A DNA stretch of 21,468 nucleotides from Bacillota bacterium (lineage in GTDB: Bacteria; Bacillota; Clostridia; Oscillospirales; Acutalibacteraceae): contig JAEWDK010000012.1 in assembly GCA_023390175.1 (NCBI GenBank), positions 1 through 21,468 on the forward strand. Reading direction: 5' to 3'. The translations under genes and the position numbers were made by a program. The notes under the pieces were generated by a model. The model had not been told where the DNA came from and did no database searches. It saw nothing but the letters and a program-made list of their open reading frames with translations. Below are positions 6,291 to 13,474 of the stretch, in pieces. Position 1 is the first letter of the stretch, and each line of letters opens with the position of its first letter.

Positions 6291-8287
6291 GATGGTTCCT
6301 CCTTGAATTTGCGTAAAAAATAAGCGACTCCCCGGAGCACATGCTCCACGCAGGGAATCGCCACGCTGTTGCCCAGCGCCTTGTATCTGGCGCTGTCCGA
6401 AGCGCCGGGGATGTCCGTCCAGTGGTCCGGAAACCCCTGGAGCCGTTCGCATTCCAGCGGGGTCAGCCTTCGGATCAGCTTGCGGATGCGATGGGGATGC
6501 ACATGTGGTTCGGCTGACGCACCGCGAGGTTCAGGCGTACCGGCTTGGTTTGTTTCACACACGAGGTCGGTGGCATCCTTATATTGTCGGGCACTTTGGG
6601 TGCTCACCACCTCGTTCGGCGCGTACTCGTCGCTACGCTGCTGAGAGAACACGCAGTGCCGGTCAGTGGCTGTGACGGTATAGCTGATGTCCGGCTGAAC
6701 CCCGATGCCGTTTCCGCCGTTTTTGTCCTGGCGGTCGATAATATTTCCAGCAATGCAGTAGGTTGCAGCTGGCGCTGAGTCTTCGCCGGAGTCCGCCAGA
6801 AATGCAGACGGCTGGGAGATTAAAGGAACATTGTTCCCGCCCGTGCCGTATCTCGCGGACATGGTGGGCGCCACCTTGTGCGGCCCCGTGTAACGCGAGT
6901 CGATCCCATAATTCTCGAACAGTTCCGGCTGGCTCCCCATGATAAGCGGCGAATGGCCGTGCTCCTGAGAGCGGAGCGTCGCCGCAACGTCTTTGGAAAC
7001 ATCCATGCGGCTGCCGCCCTGGTCGTTCAGGCACAGTACGGAGGGCATCATGCTTCCGCTTGCTGTCGCCTTCAGGGTCGGCGCGCATTCCTCCTGATAG
7101 CCGATCCCTCCGGCGGACGAACCGGCCCCCGCGCTGAACGCCGCCGTAAACAAAAGCCCGCCCGGATTTCTGCCGCCGCCCCCATCGGCGCCGGCCAGCG
7201 TGGGCGTGACACTTTCCTCTGTGAAGACCCGGCCCTGCTGGGTATCCCATGGCGTCAGGCAATTCGCATCTTCCTTCTGCGGCATCTCGGCAACAAATGT
7301 CTGCTGCTTCATACCGGGCTGGGCCTGTATCGCCCCGGACACATCGTGCAGGTTCCGAACCTCATCTCGCTGATTGCATGCGAATGCTATAGATGGGTTT
7401 TGCGGGGATTCCGTATTTTCTTTTTCTGTGGATACATAACCGTGCCCGCCACCGCCGCCGCTGTACAGGGAGGGCCAGACGCCCTCGCTTCCATAAATCC
7501 GGTGGCTTTGCACATCCCATGATGTCAGGCATCCTCCGGCTGGATTCCCGCCTGAAGCTCCAGCGCCTGCTTCAGTACCGGGGGCAATTCCTTGCCACGC
7601 TTCTTCGCCCGACGCAGAATTCCCAAGCAAGCTGTCCTGCTCAAATAGTATTTGTGGTGCGGTGCGGCCTCCAAAATCCGCGACAAGGAAGATGCGCTTG
7701 CGCCGCTGCGGGACATCCCAGTATTGAGCGTCGTATACTCTCCAAGCAACGGAGAATTGATCTCCCAATATGGCCCCAGCAGATTGCCATACCCCTCCCG
7801 GAGGTCGAGGTATAGATACGGAGCCGTCAGCAACTCGGCAGGTTTCTTCGAGGACCGCCCGGAAATCCTCGCCCCCTGAGCAGGAGAAGGCTCCGGGCAC
7901 ATTTTCCCAGACCATATACCGAGGTCGAACAGTGTCAGCTGGCCTTCCGCTTGCTTTGTCATGCGCTCTCATCTCCTTGATGATCCGAATTTGCTCTATG
8001 AACAAGCCGGAACGTTTGCCCTGCAGCCCGAGGCGCCTGCCGTTCGCTACGCTGAGATCCTGACACGGACTCCCGCCGCAGACCACATCCACAGGGATCA
8101 GTTCCGAGCCCTTCAACTTCATGATGTCACCGACAGGGAGCATATCCGGAAACCGTATTTTTGTGACTTTCATCGGGAACGGTTCAATTTCGCTGGCCCA
8201 TACAGGAGTGAACCCCTGCCGGACGCCTGCCAGCGGAAATCCGCCGATCCCGTCAAACAGGCTGCCGAGGGTCAGCGGCGCGGTCAC
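6266..8287 (-). CDS. C5-cytosine DNA methyltransferase with a long repeat-rich insert
   Basis: This protein would methylate cytosine at C5, probably protecting the element from host restriction after transfer. The m5C motifs are present in order: I (FDGIGG, 11-16), IV (GGSPCQ, catalytic Cys75), VI (ENV, 128-130), VIII (QRRKRIF, 194-200), IX (RRLTPLECERLQGFP, 606-620) and X (RYKALGNSVAIP, 634-645). At 673 residues it is far longer than usual (about 330-450). The extra length is one block (about 206-605) between motifs VIII and IX, where the target-recognition domain belongs, made of degenerate repeats ending in PTL/ATL/PTM and then Gly/Asn-rich turns. It starts at GTG 8287, overlapping the previous stop as GTGA. 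A long open frame antisense to it is rejected as a shadow. Confidence 0.92.
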   Translation of the reverse strand: MTAPLTLGSLFDGIGGFPLAGVRQGFTPVWASEIEPFPMKVTKIRFPDMLPVGDIMKLKGSELIPVDVVCGGSPCQDLSVANGRRLGLQGKRSGLFIEQIRIIKEMRAHDKASGRPADTVRPRYMVWENVPGAFSCSGGEDFRAVLEETCRVADGSVSIPRPPGGVWQSAGAILGDQFSVAWRVYDAQYWDVPQRRKRIFLVADFGGRTAPQILFEQDSLLGNSASGEEAWQGIAPGTEAGAGASGGNPAGGCLTSWDVQSHRIYGSEGVWPSLYSGGGGGHGYVSTEKENTESPQNPSIAFACNQRDEVRNLHDVSGAIQAQPGMKQQTFVAEMPQKEDANCLTPWDTQQGRVFTEESVTPTLAGADGGGGRNPGGLLFTAAFSAGAGSSAGGIGYQEECAPTLKATASGSMMPSVLCLNDQGGSRMDVSKDVAATLRSQEHGHSPLIMGSQPELFENYGIDSRYTGPHKVAPTMSARYGTGGNNVPLISQPSAFLADSGEDSAPAATYCIAGNIIDRQDKNGGNGIGVQPDISYTVTATDRHCVFSQQRSDEYAPNEVVSTQSARQYKDATDLVCETNQAGTPEPRGASAEPHVHPHRIRKLIRRLTPLECERLQGFPDHWTDIPGASDSARYKALGNSVAIPCVEHVLRGVAYFLRKFKEEPSCTSIRTT

Positions 8288-8850
8288 AGGTGCAGTTCCA
8301 TGCCGAGGGAAGGCGCTTCCTGCAGCATAGCCTCCATTTCTTTTGGAAAATACTCAACGGTCCGGTTGACAAGCCCTATTCGGTCATTTAGCCGCTCGGC
8401 TTCTGCCGCAGCTTCTTCATAGGTTCCGAAGATTAAGAAATTTCCGTCCTGCTTCACCCAGCTTTCCGCCACACCGCAGATAGACGCGGCGCTCCGGCGC
8501 GCCATAACGCCATATTGCCTTACGGGCGCTTCACTTTGTATCTGTTCCGCGGACAGGTACCGGATGGTGATTCCTAGTCGCCCGGCCTTTGCTATCTCAC
8601 AGCTCATTCCATGGCTGATGATGTCACCGCACACCCACAGCTCTTCACAGGAAGCCAGTACCCGCAGCCCCATCCGGATACCGGCTTTTCTCTCGGAAGG
8701 AACGGCATCATTCAGGATCTGCGGATACAGCAGATGAACGGCTACAGGCGCGCAGCCCTGCCTCATCGCATAGCGGCAGGCGGTTTTGGCGAATCGGACG
8801 TTGTTTTCAATATCTCCCGCGTAGGGAGAGCAGATATACACCAGCTTCAT
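8284..8850 (-). CDS. DUF4406/DUF7768-like protein (nucleoside deoxyribosyltransferase-like fold)
   Basis: A 188-residue protein that begins at ATG 8850, overlapping the trbL-like stop as ATGA; the longer open frame upstream is a shadow. The N-terminus MKLVYICSPYAGDIENNVRF, then HLLYPQILND and LASCEELWVCGD, matches the DUF4406-type family, whose fold resembles nucleoside 2-deoxyribosyltransferases (a phosphate/sugar-binding YxxxPY start and an acidic position in the middle). After residue 110 there is an added C-terminal segment containing YEEAAAEAERLNDR. The next gene, the cytosine methylase, overlaps by four bases, so the two proteins are probably made together. A role in nucleotide salvage, base modification or anti-restriction is possible, but activity has not been shown for this group as far as I know. 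Confidence 0.7.
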   Translation of the reverse strand: MKLVYICSPYAGDIENNVRFAKTACRYAMRQGCAPVAVHLLYPQILNDAVPSERKAGIRMGLRVLASCEELWVCGDIISHGMSCEIAKAGRLGITIRYLSAEQIQSEAPVRQYGVMARRSAASICGVAESWVKQDGNFLIFGTYEEAAAEAERLNDRIGLVNRTVEYFPKEMEAMLQEAPSLGMELHL

Positions 8851-9749
8851 TTTGCCACCGCCTTTACAATGGTGCGTGTGATATTCATCGCGGTCTGACC
8901 GGCGTAGACGGCGCTCATGAAGTTGGCTCTGGTGCTGGTGTCCAGCCCGAACGCTCCGGCGATGCGCGGAATTTCCCCGGCCGCCAGCATCAGGCCAAGC
9001 CCCAGCAGGACGTGATCCTTCAGCACCATCAGCCCCGCGATGAGGATGGTGGACTGTAAAAAGGCGGTCAGGCATAAACCGATGATCTGCTTGCACCAAC
9101 TGACGAATCCGTCCAGATATCCTCTCGGAACGCTGAACATGTACAGGCTGCCCACCGCGATTTGAATAAGCAGAATGCCGCCGCGCTTCAGGTTGGCAAA
9201 GAACACCTTGATTACCGCATAGCCCATCATGATGAGGATAAAGATCAGCATGATGGGATTGAGCGTGCTTCCGACCCCGCCGAACACTCCGGCATTCGCC
9301 GCTTTTTCCAGCGCTCCCGCGGAGGACAGCTGGCTGATGATGTTTCCGGCGATGGTGTCGATACCGGTACCAAGCCCCGTAATTCCCGCCGTGAAGCTGC
9401 TCTGCAGGGAGACCGAGAGCTTATACAACTCCACCGGCACCGTGGAGAAAAGGCCGACCGCGAGAAAGCCCTTGATGTTGTTGAGCGCGGTATCCTTAAT
9501 ACTTCCCCGGCCGGACTGGTACTCGATGCCGCACTCAAAGACGGACACCACCAGCCCGGTCCCGTAGAGTGCCCAGCCCAGATAGGTAAAAAACAGAACG
9601 ATTGATTTTACCCAGGTCATGTCGAACAGGTCCGCGCCCATGTTGCCCATGGCAGAGAAAAAATTGCCGAGGAACCCGATCATCTGGCTGTAGATCCAGT
9701 CCAGAATCTGCCCCAGCACGGTGTCGGCCACGAAGTCCCATATGAACAT
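8847..9749 (-). CDS. TrbL/VirB6-like conjugation membrane channel protein
   Basis: A 300-residue polytopic membrane protein with five to six long hydrophobic stretches. Among them are SIVLFFTYLGWALYGTGLVV (about 49-68), a stretch around 89-106, PIMLIFILIMMGYAVIKVFF (about 164-183), ILLIQIAVGSLYMF (around 191) and the segment near 219-240. A glycine- and alanine-rich loop lies in the middle. This layout, and the position before a methylase/PrgI/VirB4 set, matches the TrbL-type protein of Clostridia ICEs, the likely inner-membrane core of the channel. The start at ATG 9749 is preceded by a 12-base Shine-Dalgarno sequence, AAGGAGGTGATC, complementary to the whole anti-SD end of 16S rRNA. It is the first gene of operon block B, and a terminator-like hairpin precedes it. 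Confidence 0.83.
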   Translation of the reverse strand: MFIWDFVADTVLGQILDWIYSQMIGFLGNFFSAMGNMGADLFDMTWVKSIVLFFTYLGWALYGTGLVVSVFECGIEYQSGRGSIKDTALNNIKGFLAVGLFSTVPVELYKLSVSLQSSFTAGITGLGTGIDTIAGNIISQLSSAGALEKAANAGVFGGVGSTLNPIMLIFILIMMGYAVIKVFFANLKRGGILLIQIAVGSLYMFSVPRGYLDGFVSWCKQIIGLCLTAFLQSTILIAGLMVLKDHVLLGLGLMLAAGEIPRIAGAFGLDTSTRANFMSAVYAGQTAMNITRTIVKAVAK

Positions 9750-9753
9750 GGGA

Positions 9754-9765
9754 GATCACCTCCTT
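9754..9765 (-). promoter_or_regulatory. Full-length Shine-Dalgarno of the trbL-like gene
   Basis: On the minus strand it reads AAGGAGGTGATC, four bases before the ATG. All 12 bases can pair with the 3' end of 16S rRNA, longer than any other ribosome site in the window, so very strong initiation is expected. Confidence 0.8.
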
Positions 9766-9766
9766 C

Positions 9767-9797
9767 AAAAAATAAGGAGCCTGCTTTCACAGGTTCC
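9767..9797 (-). terminator. Terminator-like hairpin in the trbL-like leader
   Basis: Minus strand: GGAACCTG, a 6-base loop, CAGGCTCC, then TTATTTTTT. The stem is 8 bp with one A-C mismatch. The T-run abuts the Shine-Dalgarno sequence of the next gene, as for the hairpins before virB4, the pilin-like gene and the 561-residue gene. Confidence 0.55.
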
Positions 9798-9853
9798 GGA
9801 ATGATAGATGAACGGTTGCCGCCGCAACCAGGCAAGCGGAATTTTGCTTTCTA

Positions 9854-9862
9854 TGGTATAAT
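9854..9862 (+). promoter_or_regulatory. Extended -10 promoter of the kinase-like gene
   Basis: TGGTATAAT carries a perfect TATAAT (9857-9862) with the TG extension, 30 bases before the start at 9892. No convincing -35 box is seen at 17-base spacing. Confidence 0.65.
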
Positions 9863-9891
9863 GCTGGTAAAATGAATTGCTGAGGTTGAAC

Positions 9892-10413
9892 ATGAAAAAT
9901 CTGTTTTTGATCGGCGGGACTATGGGTGTCGGGAAAACGACCACCTGCCGGATATTGGAGCAAAAGCTGAATAACAGCATGTTTCTCGACGGGGACTGGT
10001 GCTGGGACATGCACCCTTTTCAGGTCACGGAGGAAACCAAGCGTATGGTTGAGGAAAACATCTGCTTTCTCCTGAACAATTTCATCAGATGTTCCGCTTA
10101 TGAAAATATTGTGTTCTGCTGGGTGATGCACCAGCAGGCGATTATTGACGACATTCTTGCACGCCTTGACACTTCAAACTGCGACATTCACACGATTTCC
10201 CTCGTGTGCGGCGAACAGGCACTGCGGGCCCGTCTGAGAAAGGACGTCGATGCCGGAATCCGGGAAGAAGACGTCATTCAGAGGAGTGTAGAGCGGCTAC
10301 CGCTCTATGATAAACTTGATACAGATAAAATCGACGTGTCGGAAATCGGGCCGGGAAAAGTGGCCGATCTCATCCTATCCATAAACCAGAGAGGGGAATC
10401 ACAGCATGGTTGA
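9892..10413 (+). CDS. P-loop kinase-like ATP-binding protein
   Basis: A 173-residue small P-loop protein. Walker A is GTMGVGKTT near residues 9-17 (FLIGGTMGVGKTT), followed by a FLDGDWCWDMHP segment with the acidic pair usual for substrate or Mg2+ contact in small-molecule and nucleotide kinases. An arginine-rich LRARLRKDVDAG segment is a possible lid. Its length and layout resemble AAA_33/zeta-toxin/chloramphenicol-phosphotransferase-like kinases, but I cannot name the substrate. ATG 9892 is chosen because GAGGTTG stands six bases before it; the longer frame uses an earlier TTG with no ribosome site. It overlaps the nucleotidyltransferase gene by eight bases, so the two proteins likely act together. 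It opens the plus-strand island lying inside the transfer region. Confidence 0.75.
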   Translation: MKNLFLIGGTMGVGKTTTCRILEQKLNNSMFLDGDWCWDMHPFQVTEETKRMVEENICFLLNNFIRCSAYENIVFCWVMHQQAIIDDILARLDTSNCDIHTISLVCGEQALRARLRKDVDAGIREEDVIQRSVERLPLYDKLDTDKIDVSEIGPGKVADLILSINQRGESQHG

Positions 10414-11074
10414 CATCAGTCAATGGATGAAACACTATCAGGACGCTGTGCGGGATTTATTCGGCAGCCGGGTCCTCTTTATCGGGCTACAGGGCAGCTA
10501 CGGGAGGAACGAAGCACATGAAACCAGCGATATTGACGTTGTGCTGATTCTGGACGAGGTATCTCTTCATGATTTGAAGCAATATAAACAGGTAATAGAA
10601 ACGCTTCCCGACAGATCTCTGATTTGTGGTTTCGTATCTGGAAGGGATGAGCTCGCTGGATGGTACAAATCGGATTTGTTTCAGTTCTATTATGATACCA
10701 TCCCTTACTACGGCAGTTTAGACGACATCATTCCCGTTCCGACCGTCGCGGACGCCTGTGCCGCGGTATTGATGGGGGCCTGCAACCTCTACCATATGTG
10801 CAGCCACAATTATCTGCACGGCGGCGACATGGAAACGCTAAAGGGTTTGTATAAATCGGCCTTTTTCGTTTTACAGGCAAAGCATTTCTCGGGAACCGGA
10901 GACTACGTGAAAAGTCATTCAGCTTTGAAAGACGTGCTTACCGGGACGGACTTGTCCGTTTCTCGGGCTGCGGAGCAGATAAAAACGGCGGATATGTCGC
11001 AGGCCGCGCTGGAGCGGTATTCAGAACTGCTGCTCCAATGGACGCACCAGCTTATTCGAGAATACGGGAAGTGA
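10406..11074 (+). CDS. Nucleotidyltransferase-domain protein
   Basis: A 222-residue protein with the DNA polymerase beta-type nucleotidyltransferase signature GSYGRNEAHETSDIDVVLI at residues 30-48 (GSxGR, 11 residues, then DxD; the Asp pair binds Mg2+). The remaining 150 residues are helical, with many His, Tyr and Cys residues (CNLYHMCSHNYLHGG near 126-140). The layout resembles aminoglycoside nucleotidyltransferases and MNT-type AMPylating proteins, so it may transfer NMP to an antibiotic, a tRNA or a partner protein. The start overlaps the stop region of the upstream kinase-like gene, with GAGGGG about ten bases before it. The overlap suggests an enzyme pair or a toxin-antitoxin-like unit, and neither is proven. 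Confidence 0.78.
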   Translation: MVDISQWMKHYQDAVRDLFGSRVLFIGLQGSYGRNEAHETSDIDVVLILDEVSLHDLKQYKQVIETLPDRSLICGFVSGRDELAGWYKSDLFQFYYDTIPYYGSLDDIIPVPTVADACAAVLMGACNLYHMCSHNYLHGGDMETLKGLYKSAFFVLQAKHFSGTGDYVKSHSALKDVLTGTDLSVSRAAEQIKTADMSQAALERYSELLLQWTHQLIREYGK

Positions 11075-11105
11075 ACCATAGCTTATTTCAAAGGAGGAAC
11101 CGCTT

Positions 11106-11933
11106 ATGATGGAATTGCCTGAGGCGATCACGATCGCTAAGCAAATGAACGATGCCGTCGTCGGGAAGAGGGTGCGCCGCATCCTCCCGCCTTCAAAAAC
11201 GCATAAATTCTGCTGGTATGCCGGTGATCCGGCGGAATACGACGCCACTGTGAGCGGGAGCACCATTCGGTCAGCCGAGGGGTTCGGCATCTTCGCGGAA
11301 ATAGCGTTTGATAACGGGAAACGGCTGTGCTTCAACGACGGGGTCAACGCGCGGCTCGTAAACCGCGCCGACGCGCCGAAAAGTCATCAGCTGCTGATGG
11401 AATTTGACGACGGAACGGCTTTGGTCTTCACCGTCGCCATGTACGGTGGCATCATTCTCCATGACGGTACGTATGATAACGAATACTACCTCAAAAGCAG
11501 GACGGCAATTTCGCCGTTCTCCGACCAGTTTGAACCCTATTACCGCAAACTGATGGCGGAGAACAAACCTACTCTGAGCGCGAAAGCGTTCCTTGCCACG
11601 GAACAGCGCTTTCCCGGTATCGGAAACGGCGTACTGCAGGACATCCTGTTTACCGCTGGAATCCACCCAAAGCGAAAAATTGGAACATTCAGCGGAGCAG
11701 AACGGAACAACCTTCTTTCCCGCATCGTTTCGGTTCTGCGTGACATGACGGCTCGCGGCGGGCGGGACACGGAAAAGAATCTCTTCGGGCGCCAGGGCGG
11801 CTACCGGGTGAAGCTGTCAAAGAACACGCTTGCCTCCGGATGCCCGGGGTGCGGAGGACAGCTTGTGAAAGAGGCCTATCTGGGAGGAGCGGTGTATTAC
11901 TGCCCATCGTGTCAGCCGCTTATGAAGGAATAA
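11106..11933 (+). CDS. Fpg/Nei-like DNA glycosylase-family protein lacking the catalytic proline
   Basis: A 275-residue member of the formamidopyrimidine-DNA glycosylase/endonuclease VIII superfamily. It shows an ELPEA N-terminal motif, the helix-two-turn-helix signature PGIGNGVLQDILFTAGIHP (170-188, with Asn174) and a C-terminal zinc finger with Cys246, 249, 266 and 269. Normal Fpg/Nei starts Met-Pro-Glu-Leu-Pro-Glu, where the proline is the nucleophile; here it reads Met-Met-Glu-Leu-Pro-Glu. The zinc-finger arginine expected five residues before the third Cys is Gly261. I believe a Firmicutes branch of the family shares this pattern, so it is probably not a fresh mutation. The start at 11106 (AGGAGG eight bases upstream) gives canonical spacing; ATG 11109 is the alternative. 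It is followed by an alkyltransferase-like gene, suggesting a lesion-handling pair. Confidence 0.85.
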   Translation: MMELPEAITIAKQMNDAVVGKRVRRILPPSKTHKFCWYAGDPAEYDATVSGSTIRSAEGFGIFAEIAFDNGKRLCFNDGVNARLVNRADAPKSHQLLMEFDDGTALVFTVAMYGGIILHDGTYDNEYYLKSRTAISPFSDQFEPYYRKLMAENKPTLSAKAFLATEQRFPGIGNGVLQDILFTAGIHPKRKIGTFSGAERNNLLSRIVSVLRDMTARGGRDTEKNLFGRQGGYRVKLSKNTLASGCPGCGGQLVKEAYLGGAVYYCPSCQPLMKE

Positions 11934-12009
11934 CGTAAAAAATTGAAACCGTCTCATTGCATCATAAAACAAAGCGGTTTATTCTTTGCTTATAGGGGGG
12001 TGCGCCTGT

Positions 12010-12486
12010 ATGGCAAATGAACAGAACAAGGATTTCAACGCGATGCTGGCTAACAGCAAGGACATGCCGAAAATACAGATCATCACGGATGAAAAGAGCA
12101 TCAAAAAATACGGCGGCGAGCGGATGTATTTCGCCCCGCCGATTGATTACGACCGGGCGATGAAAACGGTGCCGCCCGGCAAGGTCATCACGGTGGGCCA
12201 GATCCGGAATTCCTTTGCGAAGGCAAATCATACCGATTTTACAGACCCCATCACCGCGGGAATTTTTATCTCCATCGCGGCCTGGGCGAGCGAGCAGAGA
12301 GACCACGACAAAACGCCGTACTGGAGAACGCTCAAAGCGAACGGCAAGCTGAATCCCAAATATCCGGGCGGTGTTGAGGCGCAGAAGGAAAAGCTTGAGA
12401 CGGAAGGCCATACCGTCGTTTTACGCGGCAAGAGCAACATCCGGTACTATGTGAAGGACTACCAGGACAGCTTATATCAGCTATAG
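12010..12486 (+). CDS. Alkyltransferase-like (MGMT-fold) protein without a cysteine
   Basis: A 158-residue protein whose C-terminal two thirds follow the DNA-binding domain of O6-alkylguanine-DNA alkyltransferases: PPGKVITVGQIRNSF (55-69) is the helix-turn-helix entry, PYWRTLKANGKL (103-114) takes the place of PCHRVIxxxGxL, and GGVEAQKEKLETEG (120-133) matches GGVxxQxxLLxxEG. The alkyl-accepting Cys is Tyr104 in PYWR, and the protein contains no Cys at all, so it cannot be a suicide alkyltransferase. By analogy with ATL proteins it may bind alkylated bases and flag them for repair. ATG 12010 is chosen because AGGGGGG lies about ten bases upstream. It follows the Fpg-like gene by 76 bases on the same strand. 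Confidence 0.8.
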   Translation: MANEQNKDFNAMLANSKDMPKIQIITDEKSIKKYGGERMYFAPPIDYDRAMKTVPPGKVITVGQIRNSFAKANHTDFTDPITAGIFISIAAWASEQRDHDKTPYWRTLKANGKLNPKYPGGVEAQKEKLETEGHTVVLRGKSNIRYYVKDYQDSLYQL

Positions 12487-12540
12487 GCTGACATTTGCCG
12501 TGACTGCTATGCATGAGACAAGTTAGAAAGGAACCATTGA

Positions 12541-13302
12541 ATGAGCAATTGGTTTACAATAGACCATATAGACAAGGATACACATATTATCAGCGAATAC
12601 CGGCATTGGGAGGAAACGCACTGCTATCTGCTCGTCGGCGCGGAAAGAGCGCTCCTGATCGACACCGGCCTCGGCATCTGCAATATCTACGACGAAGTGA
12701 GAAAGCTGACCGACAAGCCTGTCACCGCCGTGGCGACGCATATCCATTGGGACCATATCGGCGGCCACAAATACTTTCCGGATTTCTACGCCCATGAGGA
12801 TGAGCTGAATTGGCTAAGCGGAGAATTTCCGCTGACCATTGAACAGATCAGGGGCATGGTGGTGGACCGCTGCGACCTGCCGGAGGGATATGATGTCAAC
12901 AGCTACGAGTTCTTTCAGGGAGCACCCACGAGGGTACTAAAGGATAACGATTTAATCGACATCGGCGGGCGAGTTCTGCGGGTGCTGCATACGCCCGGTC
13001 ATTCGCCTGGGCATATGTGCTTTTATGAAAAGGAGCGGGGCTACCTTTTTACCGGCGACCTTGTTTACAAGGATACCCTGTTTGCCTACTATCCATCGAC
13101 CGACCCGGAAGCTTATCTGGAATCACTGGAGTGTGTTGCCGCGCTCCCGGTCCGGCGGGTTTTCCCGGCGCATCACAGCCTGGATATTGGGCCGGAAATA
13201 CTCTCAAGAATGCGTGACGCCTTCCGGCAGCTGAAAGCGGAAGGCAAGCTGCATCACGGCAGCGGAACATTCGATTACGGCGACTGGGCTGTATGGCTGT
13301 AA
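12541..13302 (+). CDS. Metallo-beta-lactamase-fold hydrolase
   Basis: A 253-residue cytoplasmic protein (no signal peptide) with the full MBL metal set: THIHWDH (His67, His69, Asp71, His72), then HTPGHSPGH (His154 as the next ligand), TGDLVYKDT (Asp173 bridging) and PAHHSL (His211/212). This is the glyoxalase-II/RNase-Z-type broad family rather than a beta-lactamase proper; possible activities include thioester, lactone or phosphoester hydrolysis. The ribosome site AAAGGA stands about ten bases before the ATG. It is the last gene of the probable kinase/nucleotidyltransferase/Fpg-like/ATL/MBL run, and a 10-bp hairpin with a short T-run follows it. The substrate is unknown. Confidence 0.88.
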   Translation: MSNWFTIDHIDKDTHIISEYRHWEETHCYLLVGAERALLIDTGLGICNIYDEVRKLTDKPVTAVATHIHWDHIGGHKYFPDFYAHEDELNWLSGEFPLTIEQIRGMVVDRCDLPEGYDVNSYEFFQGAPTRVLKDNDLIDIGGRVLRVLHTPGHSPGHMCFYEKERGYLFTGDLVYKDTLFAYYPSTDPEAYLESLECVAALPVRRVFPAHHSLDIGPEILSRMRDAFRQLKAEGKLHHGSGTFDYGDWAVWL

Positions 13303-13323
13303 TCCGAACCTGAAAACGAATGG

Positions 13324-13361
13324 AACGGGCCGATTCCAATTTATCCGGAGTCGGTCCGTTT
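13324..13361 (+). terminator. Hairpin after the MBL gene
   Basis: AACGGGCCGA (13324-13333) pairs with TCGGTCCGTT (13351-13360), 10 bp with one G-U, over a 17-base loop. The following T-run is weak (TTTCCTGT), so termination would be partial. Confidence 0.5.
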
Positions 13362-13393
13362 CCTGTCCCGTTACCTGGGAATTAATATAGTTC

Positions 13394-13422
13394 TTGACAT
13401 AAAATTTTTATTCGGTTACGCT
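13394..13422 (+). promoter_or_regulatory. Probable promoter of the C45 hydrolase gene
   Basis: A perfect TTGACA (13394-13399) is followed after 17 bases by TACGCT (13417-13422). The -10 box is weak but correctly spaced. The start codon lies 52 bases further on. Confidence 0.55.
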
Positions 13423-13441
13423 TGATTCAAGAGATGACGTC

Positions 13442-13469
13442 AACTCTCACTTCAAACGAACGGAGAGTT
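13442..13469 (+). promoter_or_regulatory. Hairpin covering the C45 gene ribosome site
   Basis: AACTCTC (13442-13448) pairs perfectly with GAGAGTT (13463-13469) over a 14-base loop. The right arm is the GGAGAG ribosome site of the gene starting at 13475, so the fold would block initiation. Confidence 0.5.
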
Positions 13470-13474
13470 AAAAA

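Noticed and set aside
6663..7522. Long open frames on both strands within the methylase insert
   Set aside because: They overlap the in-frame repeat insert of the methylase, have no ribosome sites, and arise from its Gly/Ala-rich codons.
11946..11986. Possible terminator between the Fpg-like and alkyltransferase-like genes (AAACCG..CGGTTT)
   Set aside because: A 6-bp AT-rich stem with a 23-base loop and an interrupted T-run; not convincing, and the two genes look co-transcribed.
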